Shown: positions 37,495-49,310 of the stretch, in pieces | How the letters are laid out: every line of letters starts with the position of its first letter | Numbering within the stretch: position 1 is the stretch's first letter | Source of the DNA: Gymnothorax reevesii | Taxonomy: Eukaryota; Chordata; Actinopteri; Anguilliformes; Muraenidae | Direction of reading: 5' to 3' | Length of the DNA stretch: 64,000 nucleotides | Assembly (NCBI GenBank): GCA_029721435.1 | Contig: CM056583.1 | Span: 50,261,620 to 50,325,619, forward strand | The notes under the pieces: model-generated | What the model saw: the letters and a program-made list of their open reading frames with translations, nothing else | Databases searched by the model: none | Told to the model about the DNA's origin: nothing | Made by a program: the position numbers and the translations under genes

Positions 37495-40070
37495 GACCTA
37501 ATAATAATCGATATAGATACTATAATTTATGTGCCGATTCAGAGAGTTACATTAAATAATGTTTGCTGTAATTATTTATTGCATTGAAATGTGCCTAATA
37601 TTCTGGAAACCTGCCTGTGAGGTTTCGGTGACGTGTGCGCACTGTGCGCCGGCCAGCCAAATAACCACTGCACAGAAAGTAAACCAGGTTGGAGCTGGCG
37701 AGCTTTCTGCGCGACTTCAGCGGAGACTTCTGCTACGAAATTGTCACTGCGTCATGATGAATATGTGACACCTCCCCCTACTATGCCACCACACGCCACG
37801 CTGCGCCACACTACGCCACTCTGCACCACCCCGCGCTGCAGCAAGATATTAGAGCCCATGGACTCTTTCATTTTATTTTCAAAAACCCCATTCATTTTTC
37901 ACACAGACACTGAAGCAATGTGAAAAAATGCTAACAAAACCGCGTACAGTATGAGGACAGGGCAGTGATTCTCAGTCACCCAGTCTTTTAAGGTTCCATA
38001 GATGCCATGCTCAGAGAGCCTTTACCCTTTATCGCTCAATTGCCCTCAAGCTGTTCTCGTTTAAGTTTGCCTGTTTAACAAACAATTTATCAACAGAACA
38101 ACCAAGACCAAGACATAACCTATAGTAAGAAATGATAATGATGAAAAAGTGAATTCCTATTTCTTGCATTTATATAATTGATATAATGCCATTGAAAAGA
38201 TGGCAGTATAAATGCAAAAATCCAAAGCTTTCGCTAACCTTGCAGCATTTGTTTTTGCCATCCTTACAATCGTCACTGAGCTGTGCACCGTGCCCAACAA
38301 CGCAACTAAATTCAGAATATAGTATGGATTCTCGTGGCTTATTGCTGAATGAGCTTCGCAGATGAATTTACATAAATCTGTGCTGCTTCGCAAGCTACAC
38401 AATTGCAGAAATTATTAAGACATATTGATATTTTTCGTCGTCATTCATGCGTGGAACAAAATGCCTCAATTTTGTGGTGCAATGTCTAACAATGCTATCG
38501 AAAATAAATTAAGACTGTCGCCAGTTCTACCCATTAGTCTGAGCAACTGCTAATCGGGAAAAGTAAACTGCAAAACTTTTAGGTTATTAAGCACTGAAAA
38601 ATGAGGTTTCCGAAGGCCTTTGTTAGTGCCGACGGACCGCTACTGCTATGTACACAGCAGCCTTTGCAAGCGAGAAAGCAGCAAGGCAGCACAGTAGGTT
38701 TAGAGACACAGCCATGGTGTGCAACAGAGGGTCTGTGACTGAGGACACCCAGTGCGAGTCAGGAGTGCTGGCCCCTTATATCAGCCACACCAAGTGTCAG
38801 CTAGTCCTGTTCAACGCTAGAAAAGCCAAGGCCCATGGCATCAGGCATCTGTCAGTCCTGCAAAGCTCTCCTCCATCCACAATCTCTCACAACTATTCAA
38901 GATAAAAATGAGACTTTTTAAAATTCTGAAGACTAAAAAAAGAGAAAAATTCAACACCACTAAGTCTTGTGCCATTTTCTGAAGCACTGTAATCTTAGTG
39001 GAATTAATGAGGAATAAAAAGACACCCTGCAGTCCTTGTACATCTCCAACTGTATTTTCCATTTTGTGTTTTGTCATGTTTTGCGTATTTTAGAGCTTTC
39101 CTAGTGAATGAAGCGTACGCGAGGCTATTTTTTTCTATTGGCCCATCTTACTAAACCTCTGTAATTAACTAATAAAATTACTGAATACGTGGTTTACTTT
39201 AGCTCATGAGTATAGTTTTGCAACATTTGGTTTCATAATGTGAATTAAAGTAAGTAGCTAAGCATGCAGAAATGGATGCTGGATGAGTCTGATGTCCTTG
39301 GCTTTACGCTCAGTGGCTTATGCAGTTAAAACCCTGACCTCTCCAGTGTTACACAGCCCATCTAGCCCAGCATTGCTGGTCCTTATGAACCTCCACCCTC
39401 CAGCAAACTGTGCGTATGTGTCCGCCACCCCCGTGCACAGGTGAAGAGAGCTTTACCTGCACTGGGGCATGAACAACAGCGGGCTCAGGGCCCGAGGGCA
39501 CAGGGATGGTGGGAGGGACAGGCACTCCCAGCTCACATTCATCGTGTTTGAGAAAGACGCCCTAGTGCGAGAGCGGACGCAAGTCTTTAGTCTCCTGGTT
39601 TATCTCACAACACGGCCGCAGCCGCCTCCTAAATCAGGAGTGTCAGCAGCTCAAAAGACCATTAAATGTATTTGCAGCATTTAATCTGTTCAAAGCATCG
39701 CATCAGCGCAGCTAACTGCGCCCTGCAGCTAGGGCAAGAATCAATAGCTGCCCCTGATCGATTTTTGCGGACAGTGGAAAGGCAATACTCATCAGTTTAG
39801 TGAAGAGACAGTACTGCTCTCGGCGCATATTATAGCTATGTAAAATTCGATAGAGTTAAATGTTGAGTTAAATGCAACCGCATCATAACACAATCTAGGC
39901 TGGACAGGCCTAAGTGCTCTGCAGGAAAAAATGGATGGTCATCAATCAGAATGATGTTCATTACTCCAAACCAATTTTGTGTGCTTTTTTGAGCGGCCAT
40001 CCCTCACAAAATTAATATGCTTTAAGACCCAACACAAAAACTAATCGTTTTCCTCCACCTCCGGCTGTAC

Positions 40071-40234
40071 CTGAAGGTCTCCTCCTGGAGCTGCTCCAGC
40101 TGTGTCTGCAGCTGCAGGTGCCTCCTCCCAGCAGGGCTGTTCAGGTCCTCGATGGAGTCGGACTGATTGAGCCGCTCCATCAGGATCTGGTTCTCTGCCA
40201 GCAAGCTCCCCTTCTCCTCCTGCAGAGCTGCCAC
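40071..40234 (-). CDS. hook3: hook3 exon 9: coiled coil
   Basis: 164 bp, residues 206-259 plus two bases of codon 260. It contains VAALQEEKGSLLAENQILME, the signature RLNQSDSIEDLNSPAGRR and HLQLQTQLEQLQEETF. NSPAGRRHLQLQTQLEQLQEE is the human Hook3 wording, whereas HOOK1 differs there. Acceptor ctgtag, donor AG followed by gtacag. Confidence 0.95.
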
Positions 40235-41491
40235 CTACAGGCCAACAGAGCACATGAAATCTTTAAAGCCAGAGCGTGGAATCACCACTAACCTCTCCGA
40301 GATGACACGGGATTTACTACAGCCGGCCTTGAAACACTGAAATGAGTGCCACGAGCGGAGGGTGGCAGTCATTCATCTCCACTACAGTTTGATGAGAGTT
40401 CTATGATAAACATTCACTGTGTAATTGACATATCAGGAATTGGCATCACTGTAGAAATAAGTTCTAGCTCCCTACCATGATCCCCAAGGTCATAGATTAT
40501 TAAAAATGTTTTGACAGCTAGCCTGTCATAATTTCTATATGGAATGCAGAAGATTCATTTCTGCTAACTATTTACAGCAATAATTCAGTCATTACATTCA
40601 CTATAGTAAATGCAAACAAAAAAATACATGGAAAACGTTTCCCAATATTTAATCCAGAAGAGGACAGGGTACATGATGTGTTCAGAAAAGAAACACAAGT
40701 TTGAGATTAACTATGTGATGAAATGAGCTAAAGCAGCCATGATACAATTATACCAAGGTCGCAAATTGTTGTAAATCGTGGCAACACAATAGTGCACTGT
40801 AGTCTGCAATGTTGTTCCATGTCATCTAAAAATTGTCCAATTAGAGAGCTCTAATGCAGCATTCGACATTAGGTACATAACTGCAATGTAAATGTCGCAC
40901 AATGGCTCACTTTTCTCGTTCCTTCATTTCTGTAATGGCCGTTAATGCACATGTTTATTCACCACAAAGGCCTACCCTGAATTAAACTCTGGATTATGCG
41001 CACTTAAACTGGATGACCCAATTCAAGCCTTGAATAAAAATGAGGCAGTTCGCGCATCACTTTTGTTTGAGATGTTATTCAAATTCATATCACAAGATAC
41101 TGTTACTGGACATGTAAGTTACATAGTCAACCGATGATTAGCACTAATGTAGGCTGAATGGACTGGCAGATAAGCTCGTTGAATATTCAGATGCATAATG
41201 TGGTTGTGCTTTTCGCTGGCCAAAATATACATGTGCAGACTGAAGATATGCATATGTGAATTGAACGTCCTCATTTGGCGTGAAAACAGGCTTTTGGCAT
41301 AAGTATATGCAGACTGAAGCCATTTTTCCAATCCTGATTCTCACTACTCCCACATCTTTGTTTACTACGGTCATCATAGAGACCATTAATGTATTTTGTG
41401 CACTTCATTGATTCAGAAATGAACATAGTAGAAACACCATAGTTTTCTGCATATGGCAGCCTGCAGTGAATAACCATATTCTGTCTTAGGA

Positions 41492-42997
41492 CAGGGCTCC
41501 AGACTAACTTATTGCATTGGTTGCACTGGTGCGCCTAACCTTTTTTTTTTTTTTTAGGTGCACCAGCACAAAAATTAGGTGCACCCAAATTTTTCATTGC
41601 GTAGCCTTTAATGCCAAGTTCAACTTTTTATCTCTCTCCATAACTTTCATATAATGTGAATGATTTTTAAACAAGAATAAGGTGTAGAGAAATGCCTGTC
41701 TTTATTTCATTGAACTGCTCTCACTAAAAGCACAATTATTGCTCTCGGAATGAACCTTCTGTTAATTATGAAAATGGCTGAGAACAGGTCAGGACTAATA
41801 ACTGTTCTAAACAGAAGTTTTTTGCAACCCAATTCTCTGTTTGTGTTCCGCAACTGGACTGAATTTAGCCCATGATTTAATCGCTGTTAGATCGCATACG
41901 GAGAGAAACCGTGTCTTCGGTTGCCAATTACGATAATCGGAAAACGCGTCAATAAATGAAAATGATTGAGAACTACTAATTGCAGTCAAAAAGGGACGTG
42001 TCTCAGCACCTCCGCTGGCGACGCCACTGGATTACACACTCCTTGGTAGAGACGTCTGTGTCGCTTTCAATCATGAAGGACATGTATGTGGCGTTTCCGA
42101 TGTCCGCAGCTGTATTTCGCTTTAAGGTGTCGGCTATTACCCCTATTAATTGGGCACATGCCGTATCATTGCAATACGCCGGGTTAACGTTTAATCCATT
42201 TTTCTTTGGCAACTCCTCTTTGGCAATGTTGTATGCAACATTCCTCAGAGGGCCTGATTACTCTCTGCCACTGAAATGCAGCTGGGAGAGGGGCCACTTT
42301 CTGTGCGCACTTGTCACGGCACAACGTGTGTTTTTAGACACGTTATGTTTTTTTAAAGTTTCGATACGAAACGTTGTTGACCCGCTCACGAATGTACTAT
42401 TTCCGGCCATATTCTGACCGCACTCCTGACAGTACACGCAGTGCATTGCGTTACGTCCTTTCTTGCACTTCAGCCAGGGAAATTGTTTCACTCAGTCCCG
42501 TCTGACGGAATATATTTCGGCCTTTTTAATTTGGGTCTCAGAGCCGGGCTCTATCCCACACTCCGTTTCTTGACGGGATGGACACTCGGTAGTGGGGATG
42601 GATGGGATTATAGTAGTAGGGCTGGTTGTAGGCTTAGTTTTCTTAATGAAAAAACTTTCAATATTTCGGCCTCTCTTCATTTTCCCTCGTTTTGTCGCGT
42701 TTAGTTTATTTTTTCGTTTCAGTTAGTCAGCCACTCTGGCGCTCAGGTCGCGCGAAACTTTTAACACACACAACTTACAGGACCAATCAGAGGCAAAGAC
42801 TCGCCCGAGCTCTGTCTCTTATTGGTTTAGAACACGGTATGATCCTACCATGATGAGTGTGTGAGTTCGGTCACAGGAGAACACAGAGCGATGATGCGCT
42901 TGCGAAATAAATTTAAGTTTTAACCCGGGCATCATCAGGTGCACCAGTGCGACCTAGCAAAATTATTAGTCACACTCTTAAAAATTTTGGAGCCCTG
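41492..42997 (-). mobile_element. hAT-like DNA transposon with 5-bp target duplication (hook3 intron 8)
   Basis: 1506 bp. Ends are CAGGGCTCCA and its complement TGGAGCCCTG, flanked on both sides by TAGGA. Subterminal 'gcactggtgcgcc' and its counterpart lie inside both ends. On the minus strand a decayed transposase start is readable. It has a TTF-type zinc-finger segment (FPWLKCKKGRNAMHCVYCQE, then FVSGSTTFRIETLKKHNVSK) near 42490-42310, then GNATYMSFMIESDTDVSTKE near 42080. The catalytic domain is absent. CAGGG ends are typical of hAT; a 5-bp rather than 8-bp duplication fits the hAT5 subgroup as I recall it. Confidence 0.8.
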
Positions 42998-44004
42998 TAG
43001 GATCTTTGTTCTACGAAAGCTATGCCCACATGCTGTAACTATTGCAAGGCAGTGCTTTACATTATGTTGCGGCATCGGTATAATTATCCTGTGGCCACAA
43101 ATAAATTCTGTCCATTCCTCATGTTGTTTTCATTCACATCATGGGCCCCGCCATCCAACAGGATTAATGCATTTACTTAATTCAAATACTAAGCTAGGAC
43201 AATGAGAATCAGAGAATACAAAATGGAAGCGATTCTTGAGTAGAGGGAAGTCTGAAGAGCTTGAAGAGTGCATTTTAAAACCACATTTTAACTTGTAAAG
43301 CTTTAAAAATTAACAACAAAAAAAATTCACTGGTAATTCACTGATAGCCATTACCAAACAACCCTGAGATGGTATGCCCGCTTACCAATCATGACTGCAT
43401 AGCCGCCAATTAGCAATGATTGTTCTAGCAATAAATCTACTACCAAAACAAGTAGACTCCACAATGATGGCAGTAAACTGACTCTTAAAAATTATTAAAA
43501 TGAAAACACTACGGACAAAAAAAATATATACAATGAAAACACACAAAAACTGACATAAAATAACAGAAATACAAAACAAATTGTGTTTTAGTAGCAATGT
43601 AGAGACATGCAATCTGGGTGGTTTATGTGATGCACAGGGCTTGTTCTTAAAATCCTAGTGAAGGGGCGGGTGGGGAAAAAAACGGTGTTGTTAGTTTGGC
43701 AATGTTTCCGTTTTTGAGAAAAGACCAGTACATTAAAATGGGGGGAAACGGAGGAAAAACCTTCCAGAGGAGATGAGAATGGCATGGAAGTGCATGGGCA
43801 CAGCTCCAAACTGACGGTCGGTAAAGAGACACTCCATGGCTAGCGCTTGGCCCAAGTCTCCTCAACTAAAGATAACGGCATTTCCACCGTTAATACTCAC
43901 ACAAAGGCTTCTAGCAATGAATATTGTACATTAGTAAATCATTACCAGTTAATGTCTATGTCCCAATCATTTCAATCGTCATGTCAAATCAAATATATTT
44001 TGTA

Positions 44005-45712
44005 CAACCCCAATTCTGAAATAGCTGGGATGAAGTGTAAATTGTGAATAAAATCAAAACGCAATGACTTTCAGATGATATGAGCCAATGTGTTATTTAC
44101 AATAAAACAGAGATAACATTTCAAATGTTGAAACTGAGACATTTCACATTTTTATCGGCAAAATGAGCTTATTTCAAATTTTCTGGCTGCAACAGGTCTC
44201 AAAAAAAGTTGGAACACAGGCAAAAAAGGGCTGAAAAAGCAATTAATATAGAAGACAATCAACTGAAAGAACATTTATCAAACTAGAGCACTCGGCAACT
44301 GAGTACATGTATCCCCTGAAGGCCCCTCAGTTGGGCCGAGATGGTCCCAGAGTACCCAAAATCAATAGGTGTCGTGAACTTACCATAATACATGTCCCTG
44401 CAAAATTTGAAAAGGATCGGTGCACTTATGTGGGCTGTAGAGCGTTCACAAGAAAATCTCTGCGGACGCGGCGGACGCGAACGCGGACGCGTGACGAGGC
44501 CAAATCCATAGTATCCTCCGAACTCGTTCAGGGGATACAATAATAATAATTAAGTTAACTGGCATCAAGTCTGCAACATGATTGGCTATAAAAGGGATGT
44601 CTTAGAGAGGCCGAGTCTCTCAGAAGTAAAGATGGCCAGAGGCTCTCCAACCTGTGAAGGCTTGCATAAAAAATTATGGAATACTTTCAAAACAATGTTC
44701 CTCAAAGTCAAATTGCAAAGGCTTTGAAGGTCTCATCATCGACAGAGCATATCATCATCAAAAGATTCAGAAAAACTGGAAAAATCGATTTCGCATGATT
44801 CGGTCATTGACATTACTAAACGGGCCCAGGAATACTTCAAGAAACCACTGTCTGAAAACACAGTCCGCCGTACCATCCACAGATGCCACCTAAAATTCTA
44901 TCTTGCAAAAAGGAATCCATGCTGAGCATGATCCAGAAGCACCGCTGTGTTCTGTGGGCCAAGGCTCATTTAAAATGGACTTCAGCAAAGTGGCAAAGTG
45001 TCCTGTGGTCAGACGAGTCCAAATTTGACATTCTTGTTGGAAATCATGGGGGTCTTGTCGTTTGGGCTAAAGAGGAGAAAGCGCTTCCGCCCCTCCTGTT
45101 ATCAGCGTTCAGTTCAAAAGCCAAGATCTGTGATGGTATGGGGATGCATTAGTGCATATGGTCTGGGTCACTTGCATGTTTTAAAAAGTACCATGAATGC
45201 TGAAAGGTATAGAAAGGTTTTAGAGCAACAATCTGTGCTCCCCGCCAGATGACATCTACTCCAGGGAAGGCCTTGTGTACTTCACCAGGACAATGCAAAA
45301 CCACATACTGCAGCTATTACAACAGCATGGCTTCATAGAGGAGTCCGTGTGCTGAACTGGCCTGCCTGCAGTCCTGATCTTTCACCAATTGAGAAAATTT
45401 GGTGCATAATTAAACGAAAAGTCTGTCAAAGGAGTCCCAAAACTCTCCAGCAGCTGGAAGCCTGTATTAAGAGTGGGATCTAATTCCAATGGCTGAACTC
45501 AAGAGCCAACTTTTTTGAGACCTGTAGCAGCCATCAAATTTGAAATGAGCTCATTTTGTGGATAAAACTGTAAAATTTCTCAGTTTCAACACTTTCTATG
45601 TTATCTCTGTTCTGTTGTGAATAAAATACTGGCTGGTGTGATTTGAAAGTCATTGCATTTTGATTTTATTCATAATTTACATTTTGTCCCAACTATTTTG
45701 GAATTGGGGTTG
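44005..45712 (+). mobile_element. Tc1/mariner-family transposon, copy 2 (hook3 intron 8), with nested insertion
   Basis: 1708 bp between TA dinucleotides (44003-44004, 45713-45714), with long inverted repeats (caaccccaattctgaaatag at the left). Same family as copy 1 at 18791-20335, opposite orientation. The plus-strand transposase is broken by stops and frameshifts but shows [17 protein letters not shown] near 45130-45170 and PSPIEKIWCIIK-type sequence near 45380. About 266 bp of foreign repeat interrupts it near 44283-44548. Confidence 0.85.
44283..44548 (+). repeat. hairpin-ended repeat, copy E, nested in Tc1/mariner copy 2
   Basis: Comparison with copy 1 of the host transposon shows the interruption starting after 'atttatcaa' and ending before 'ttaagttaactgg'. 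Inside, TGTATCCCCTGAA (44309) and its complement TTCAGGGGATACA (44527-44539) are inverted ends. A 3' hairpin pairs gtatcctcc with ggggatac. The interior has GGAC-rich sequence (GCGGACGCGGCGGACGCG). The 3' end runs into an AAT repeat, and about 26 bp lie before the left inverted end. Confidence 0.65.
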
Positions 45713-46460
45713 TAAATATACTTTGCATTTTTACCCTCATTTCCTTTTTTAAGTTAATTTATAAAGACTATGGAATAGCATTTCTTGCAACTTCAAGATA
45801 TTTCTCCATAGAATTATAGGATAAAATGATATACATAATCTATAATAAAGTGCATGTTCAGCGTTCACCACATTGTGGAGTTTACACTTAATCTGGCAAT
45901 TAAAGATGGTGGCGAGTAGGTGGCATATATAATTACTGCACTGCATGTAAGATAATCCACAGCGTTTAGAAAGCAAGGCAGCTAAACTGGTTCCAGGTGT
46001 GAAATGTAAAAGAAACAAAAGAGCACAGAATAAAGCTATTCAGCTCAGAAAAGGAGACCGAACTGTTGGGGGTGGGGTCTAGCAATTATTCTAAATTCAT
46101 AAAACATCACAGCAGTGAACTTTAAAATAACAGTATAGGAAACTTAGCCATGTTCCACAAATTTTTATTGTAAGAAACAGCTGATTATAAAGGTGTGGGC
46201 ACAGTGCTGAAACAAGCTCTCTGAACAACAGGTAAGGACAAGACAAGGGGGCTTAATAACCTGTTCTTATTATGCATACCGATGCATGCAGTAAGTGTAC
46301 TACAGGGCTCCAGGGAGTAAATGGGTCACTTCTGAAAAATTCGACAAGACGAAATTAGATTGTACAGTAGCTACACACATCCACACTTAACATACATGCA
46401 AACTTTCTTTGTGCTGATAATGTAATGCCGTACAAAGACATAATCTGAAAGGCCTTGTCA

Positions 46461-46514
46461 GATACCAGATCTGTAGAACGCACCATTTGGTTTTCTCTCT
46501 TCAGATCTGGTATC
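46461..46514. repeat. 13-bp perfect inverted repeat
   Basis: GATACCAGATCTG at 46461-46473 and its exact complement at 46502-46514, with a 28-nt loop. It would form a short stem in the hook3 pre-mRNA. The stem is too short for a typical microRNA precursor. Confidence 0.7.
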
Positions 46515-47886
46515 GCAGAAGTTTCATATGAATTATGTCATTGTAAGACATAGGACTGGAACCAATTATGAATTTGAGTAACCTGTGGTGTATTTTAATT
46601 GCAGCTCACTGAGTAATTAGCCTCAAATCCTCTCTATACCTGCTGTTTCAAGTTCACAGCACTGTCCCAACACCACACTAGAAGCTGTTCCTCACAATCA
46701 AGCACTCAATGTGAATAGCGACAAATTCCTCCTTTTATTTCACAGTTCATTGCTGTGTGAAGTTAAACTTGTCAGTGAACCCAAACCCTGGAGTCTCCAA
46801 TTCTGGGTGTGAATACCTTCATTCAGCGCTCTTTCCATTCTCCACTTCAATCACCTCATAATGTGCTGATTGTAATTTGAGTTACCACTGATAATACAGT
46901 CGCACCCCAGAAAAATTCTTGCAGATGGCACACTATATGCCTAGTTAACATCCAGGCTTTACTGACCACACAGTCACTAAACTCACACTGTTTACATCAC
47001 ATTTATTTTTTTATGCAGCAGCATGTTCTCTCTGCAATACAGTATTCACTTCCGCAGAACAAAAAAACCCTCATACAAATGTCAAGTCACTGAAGACAGG
47101 TTTCAGTTCAGGTTTGTTCCGTCTAAGCCTTCAAAACATATGAAATGCAGGCCCAGGCAGGTCCATTAAATATCCCACTGGACTGGATTAGTGCCGGTTA
47201 TAATTAAGCATGCGCTCTATAATCTAAGGGTTAAGAGGGGCCAGACTTGTTTTTAATGGCATAATTATTAGAGGCAAAGCTTCATATTGGTTTCCACAGA
47301 CAAATATACTGGCACTGGTAGGCATTAAACACTGCTCTCTGTTCTACAGCTGAACTGTATCGGAGTAATACTGCCGTTCTCTGCAGTACGTTTTAACACA
47401 AGCCCTCAGCAATCCGCTGGGTTCAGCAGAATCGTTCCACGTTTACGTGAACAACTCCATTCAAACGACTAACAACCCTCTGGACATTTCAACAGAAAAT
47501 CTAAACTTCCAACAAGAGTATTTACCACAAAAAAAAAACATTTATTTCAAAGTTCACAGCCTGGAGCCTGACCATAGGATTAATAATAAATGGTAGTTAT
47601 AGTATTTATTTTTTTTTTAGCATCATCTCGAAGCAAGAACAGTGTATGGGTATCACATTCTGTTAGCTAAGGAGTGGTAACAGGGAAACCTCGGTCTTTC
47701 CGAGTCGACAGACAGGAGGGGCGTTAGTCTGCGGGCGCGGCGACGGACAGAACAGTCAGACAGGACGGCTGATGAACAAGGGGATGTTAAAGAGCCCGGA
47801 TTGGCCAGGGATGCTGTTAAAAGCAGGTGGTAAATCCAGGGCTTTCAGAGGGCAACACCAAGAAGGGAAGAAAAAAAAGCATTTAC

Positions 47887-47949
47887 CCTCTCTTCTAGTT
47901 CAACATACTCTAACCTCAGTCTATCTCGCTCCTCTTGCACAAGGTACGC
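47887..47949 (-). CDS. hook3: candidate in-frame 63-nt cassette exon of hook3 (exon 8a)
   Basis: In the 8.5-kb intron between exons 8 and 9 lies a 63-nt block with a good pyrimidine tract and acceptor (ttgctttgaag) and a donor AGG followed by gtaaat. It has no stop and is phase 0 at both ends, like the junction it would enter. It encodes AYLVQEERDRLRLEYVELEE plus R: acidic and basic coiled-coil composition, exactly 21 residues or three heptads. Val4, Leu11 and Leu18 of the block fall seven apart and continue to the Leu of VAAL in exon 9, so the register would be kept. I do not recall this segment in mammalian HOOK3. It could be a fish-specific or tissue-specific exon, or a coincidence. Sequence evidence only. 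Confidence 0.6.
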
Positions 47950-48698
47950 CTTCAAAGCAAGGCAGAGCAGAGGTTACGACAGGCACGGACACAACAAAAT
48001 CAAACAAATACGGCAGAGGGAGGGAGAGAGAGCGAGAGAAAGAGAGAGAAGGAGGGAGAGGGGGAAGGGGGGGGATAGAGAGGGAATGAGATAGAAGGAA
48101 GGGAGAAATCACAGGTACTTTGCAGCTTCCAAAACAGTAAAAAAATCTGTAAAGCAGAACTACTTCAAATATCAACATTTCAAGAGTGTTCCATTGGCAA
48201 TAAACTGTGAGAGACCAACTCTAATCTCAGCATCATTAAGATTGAGTACACAGTTATTTTTCAGTTTAACCCTTATGTCTTCTTCAAAGGCCCCACAAAC
48301 CCAGGATCCAGTATAACAGCCATTAAAGCCGATTTCAAGAAAACATGAGGGATAAAATGGAAACAGCCTTTTGTGTTCAGAAGTTAGCTGGTGGGAAAAT
48401 TACACCGACACTACTGGCAATTTCAAGCAAGGCCTACCAAGGCAACTTAAAGTAAATTCACATCCTACTTTTCCAGAAGCACATGATGACACAGGAAATT
48501 GTAACTTTGAAAATAAAAAAAACTGCACCGTTGCAAAAACCTAAATTGTGTGCATGCAGAATATTTTGAAAGGGGAAATCGATTTTTAGGAACCAATGTG
48601 ATCATGGTTGCATGTGTAAATGAAATGGCAATGTAATATATAAGTGCTGATGAAATAATTATAGGGGAAAAAAGTCATTAAATTTTGGCCTTTCCAAC

Positions 48699-48782
48699 CT
48701 GCATGTCCAGCTCGTGACATCGCTGAGCAATTTCTTCTTTGGTGGCCAAAGCGTCATTGAGCTCCTCCACCGTTTTCTTCAG
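48699..48782 (-). CDS. hook3: hook3 exon 8: first coiled coil
   Basis: 84 bp, phase 0/0, residues 178-205. It encodes LKKTVEELNDALATKEEIAQ then RCHELDMQ, with clear heptad spacing of Leu and Ile. Acceptor caccag, donor CAG followed by gttgga. It is joined either directly to exon 9 (40071-40234), as in mammals, or possibly first to the candidate cassette exon at 47887-47949. Confidence 0.94.
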
Positions 48783-48967
48783 CTGGTGAGAGAACAGCAG
48801 TATTAAATCAAAAGATGATGTCACTTCCTTCCCAGGTGCACTGCCAGCAGTACTGAAAAAAATTCTTCCTTTCACATTCTCAATCACGACTAAATCAGTG
48901 CGATGAGATGAATTTAACACTCTTTGAATGGCAGCATTAAGATGCGTGAGTACATGGATGAAATTAC

Positions 48968-49030
48968 CTGTCTGTCAAGGTCACCGTACGAGTCACTTCC
49001 TGTCGTTACAGGGGTCTCTTTGCTCATCAG
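48968..49030 (-). CDS. hook3: hook3 exon 7: linker into coiled coil
   Basis: 63 bp, phase 0/0, residues 157-177: LMSKETPVTTG then SDSYGDLDRQ. It corresponds to the human LMSKESPVSAGNDAY linker between the Hook domain and the first coiled coil. This is the most variable segment between the Hook domain and the coiled coil. Acceptor ttatag, donor CAG followed by gtaatt. Confidence 0.94.
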
Positions 49031-49129
49031 CTATAAAACAAAGACATAATGTTAAGATATGGCAAGGTTTAATATGGACACTTCTTCAAGGCATTACATC
49101 AGTTTCGACAATATTGCAAATCCCCTAAA

Positions 49130-49265
49130 TCTATGCAACTCCACTCCTTGTGTGCGATTTTATTTTGTTTTTGTGCAAATGTATATTGTGATCGTATTAT
49201 GTTTATATTGCTATATGTTCTCTATATCACCTCTGGTGATTCTTTGAGAATAAACTTGACTGACT
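49130..49265 (+). mobile_element. possible LINE/SINE tail
   Basis: Ends 'tgagaataaacttgactgac' plus tt, resembling the 3' end and tandem tail of fish non-LTR elements. No coding sequence. It lies just upstream (plus-strand sense) of hook3 exon 6. Confidence 0.3.
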
Positions 49266-49310
49266 TACTCCTCAAATTTAATGTTCACTTTTTCCGGAAA
49301 AAAAAATTAC

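Larger units (their letters stand above)
34002..40070 (-). other. hook3: hook3 intron 9 (non-coding)
   Basis: 6.1 kb holding a TA microsatellite (34336-34366), a possible non-LTR retroelement tail (35740-35982), a CT-rich run (about 37461-37494) and a foldback MITE (37255-37396). The stretch 34.1-34.8 kb is relatively CpG-rich and unassigned. No extra exon was seen. Confidence 0.8.
40235..48698 (-). other. hook3: hook3 intron 8
   Basis: 8.5 kb, the largest intron between identified exons. It contains the hAT-like element, Tc1/mariner copy 2, a 13-bp inverted repeat (46461-46514), a GA-rich tract (about 48013-48100) and the candidate cassette exon (47887-47949). The remainder is unassigned non-coding sequence. 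Confidence 0.85.

Noticed and set aside
47772..48178. ORFs on both strands around a GA-rich tract
   Set aside because: Low-complexity Glu/Arg/Gly or Ser/Leu/Pro translation. The only convincing coding block here is the 63-nt exon candidate at 47887-47949.
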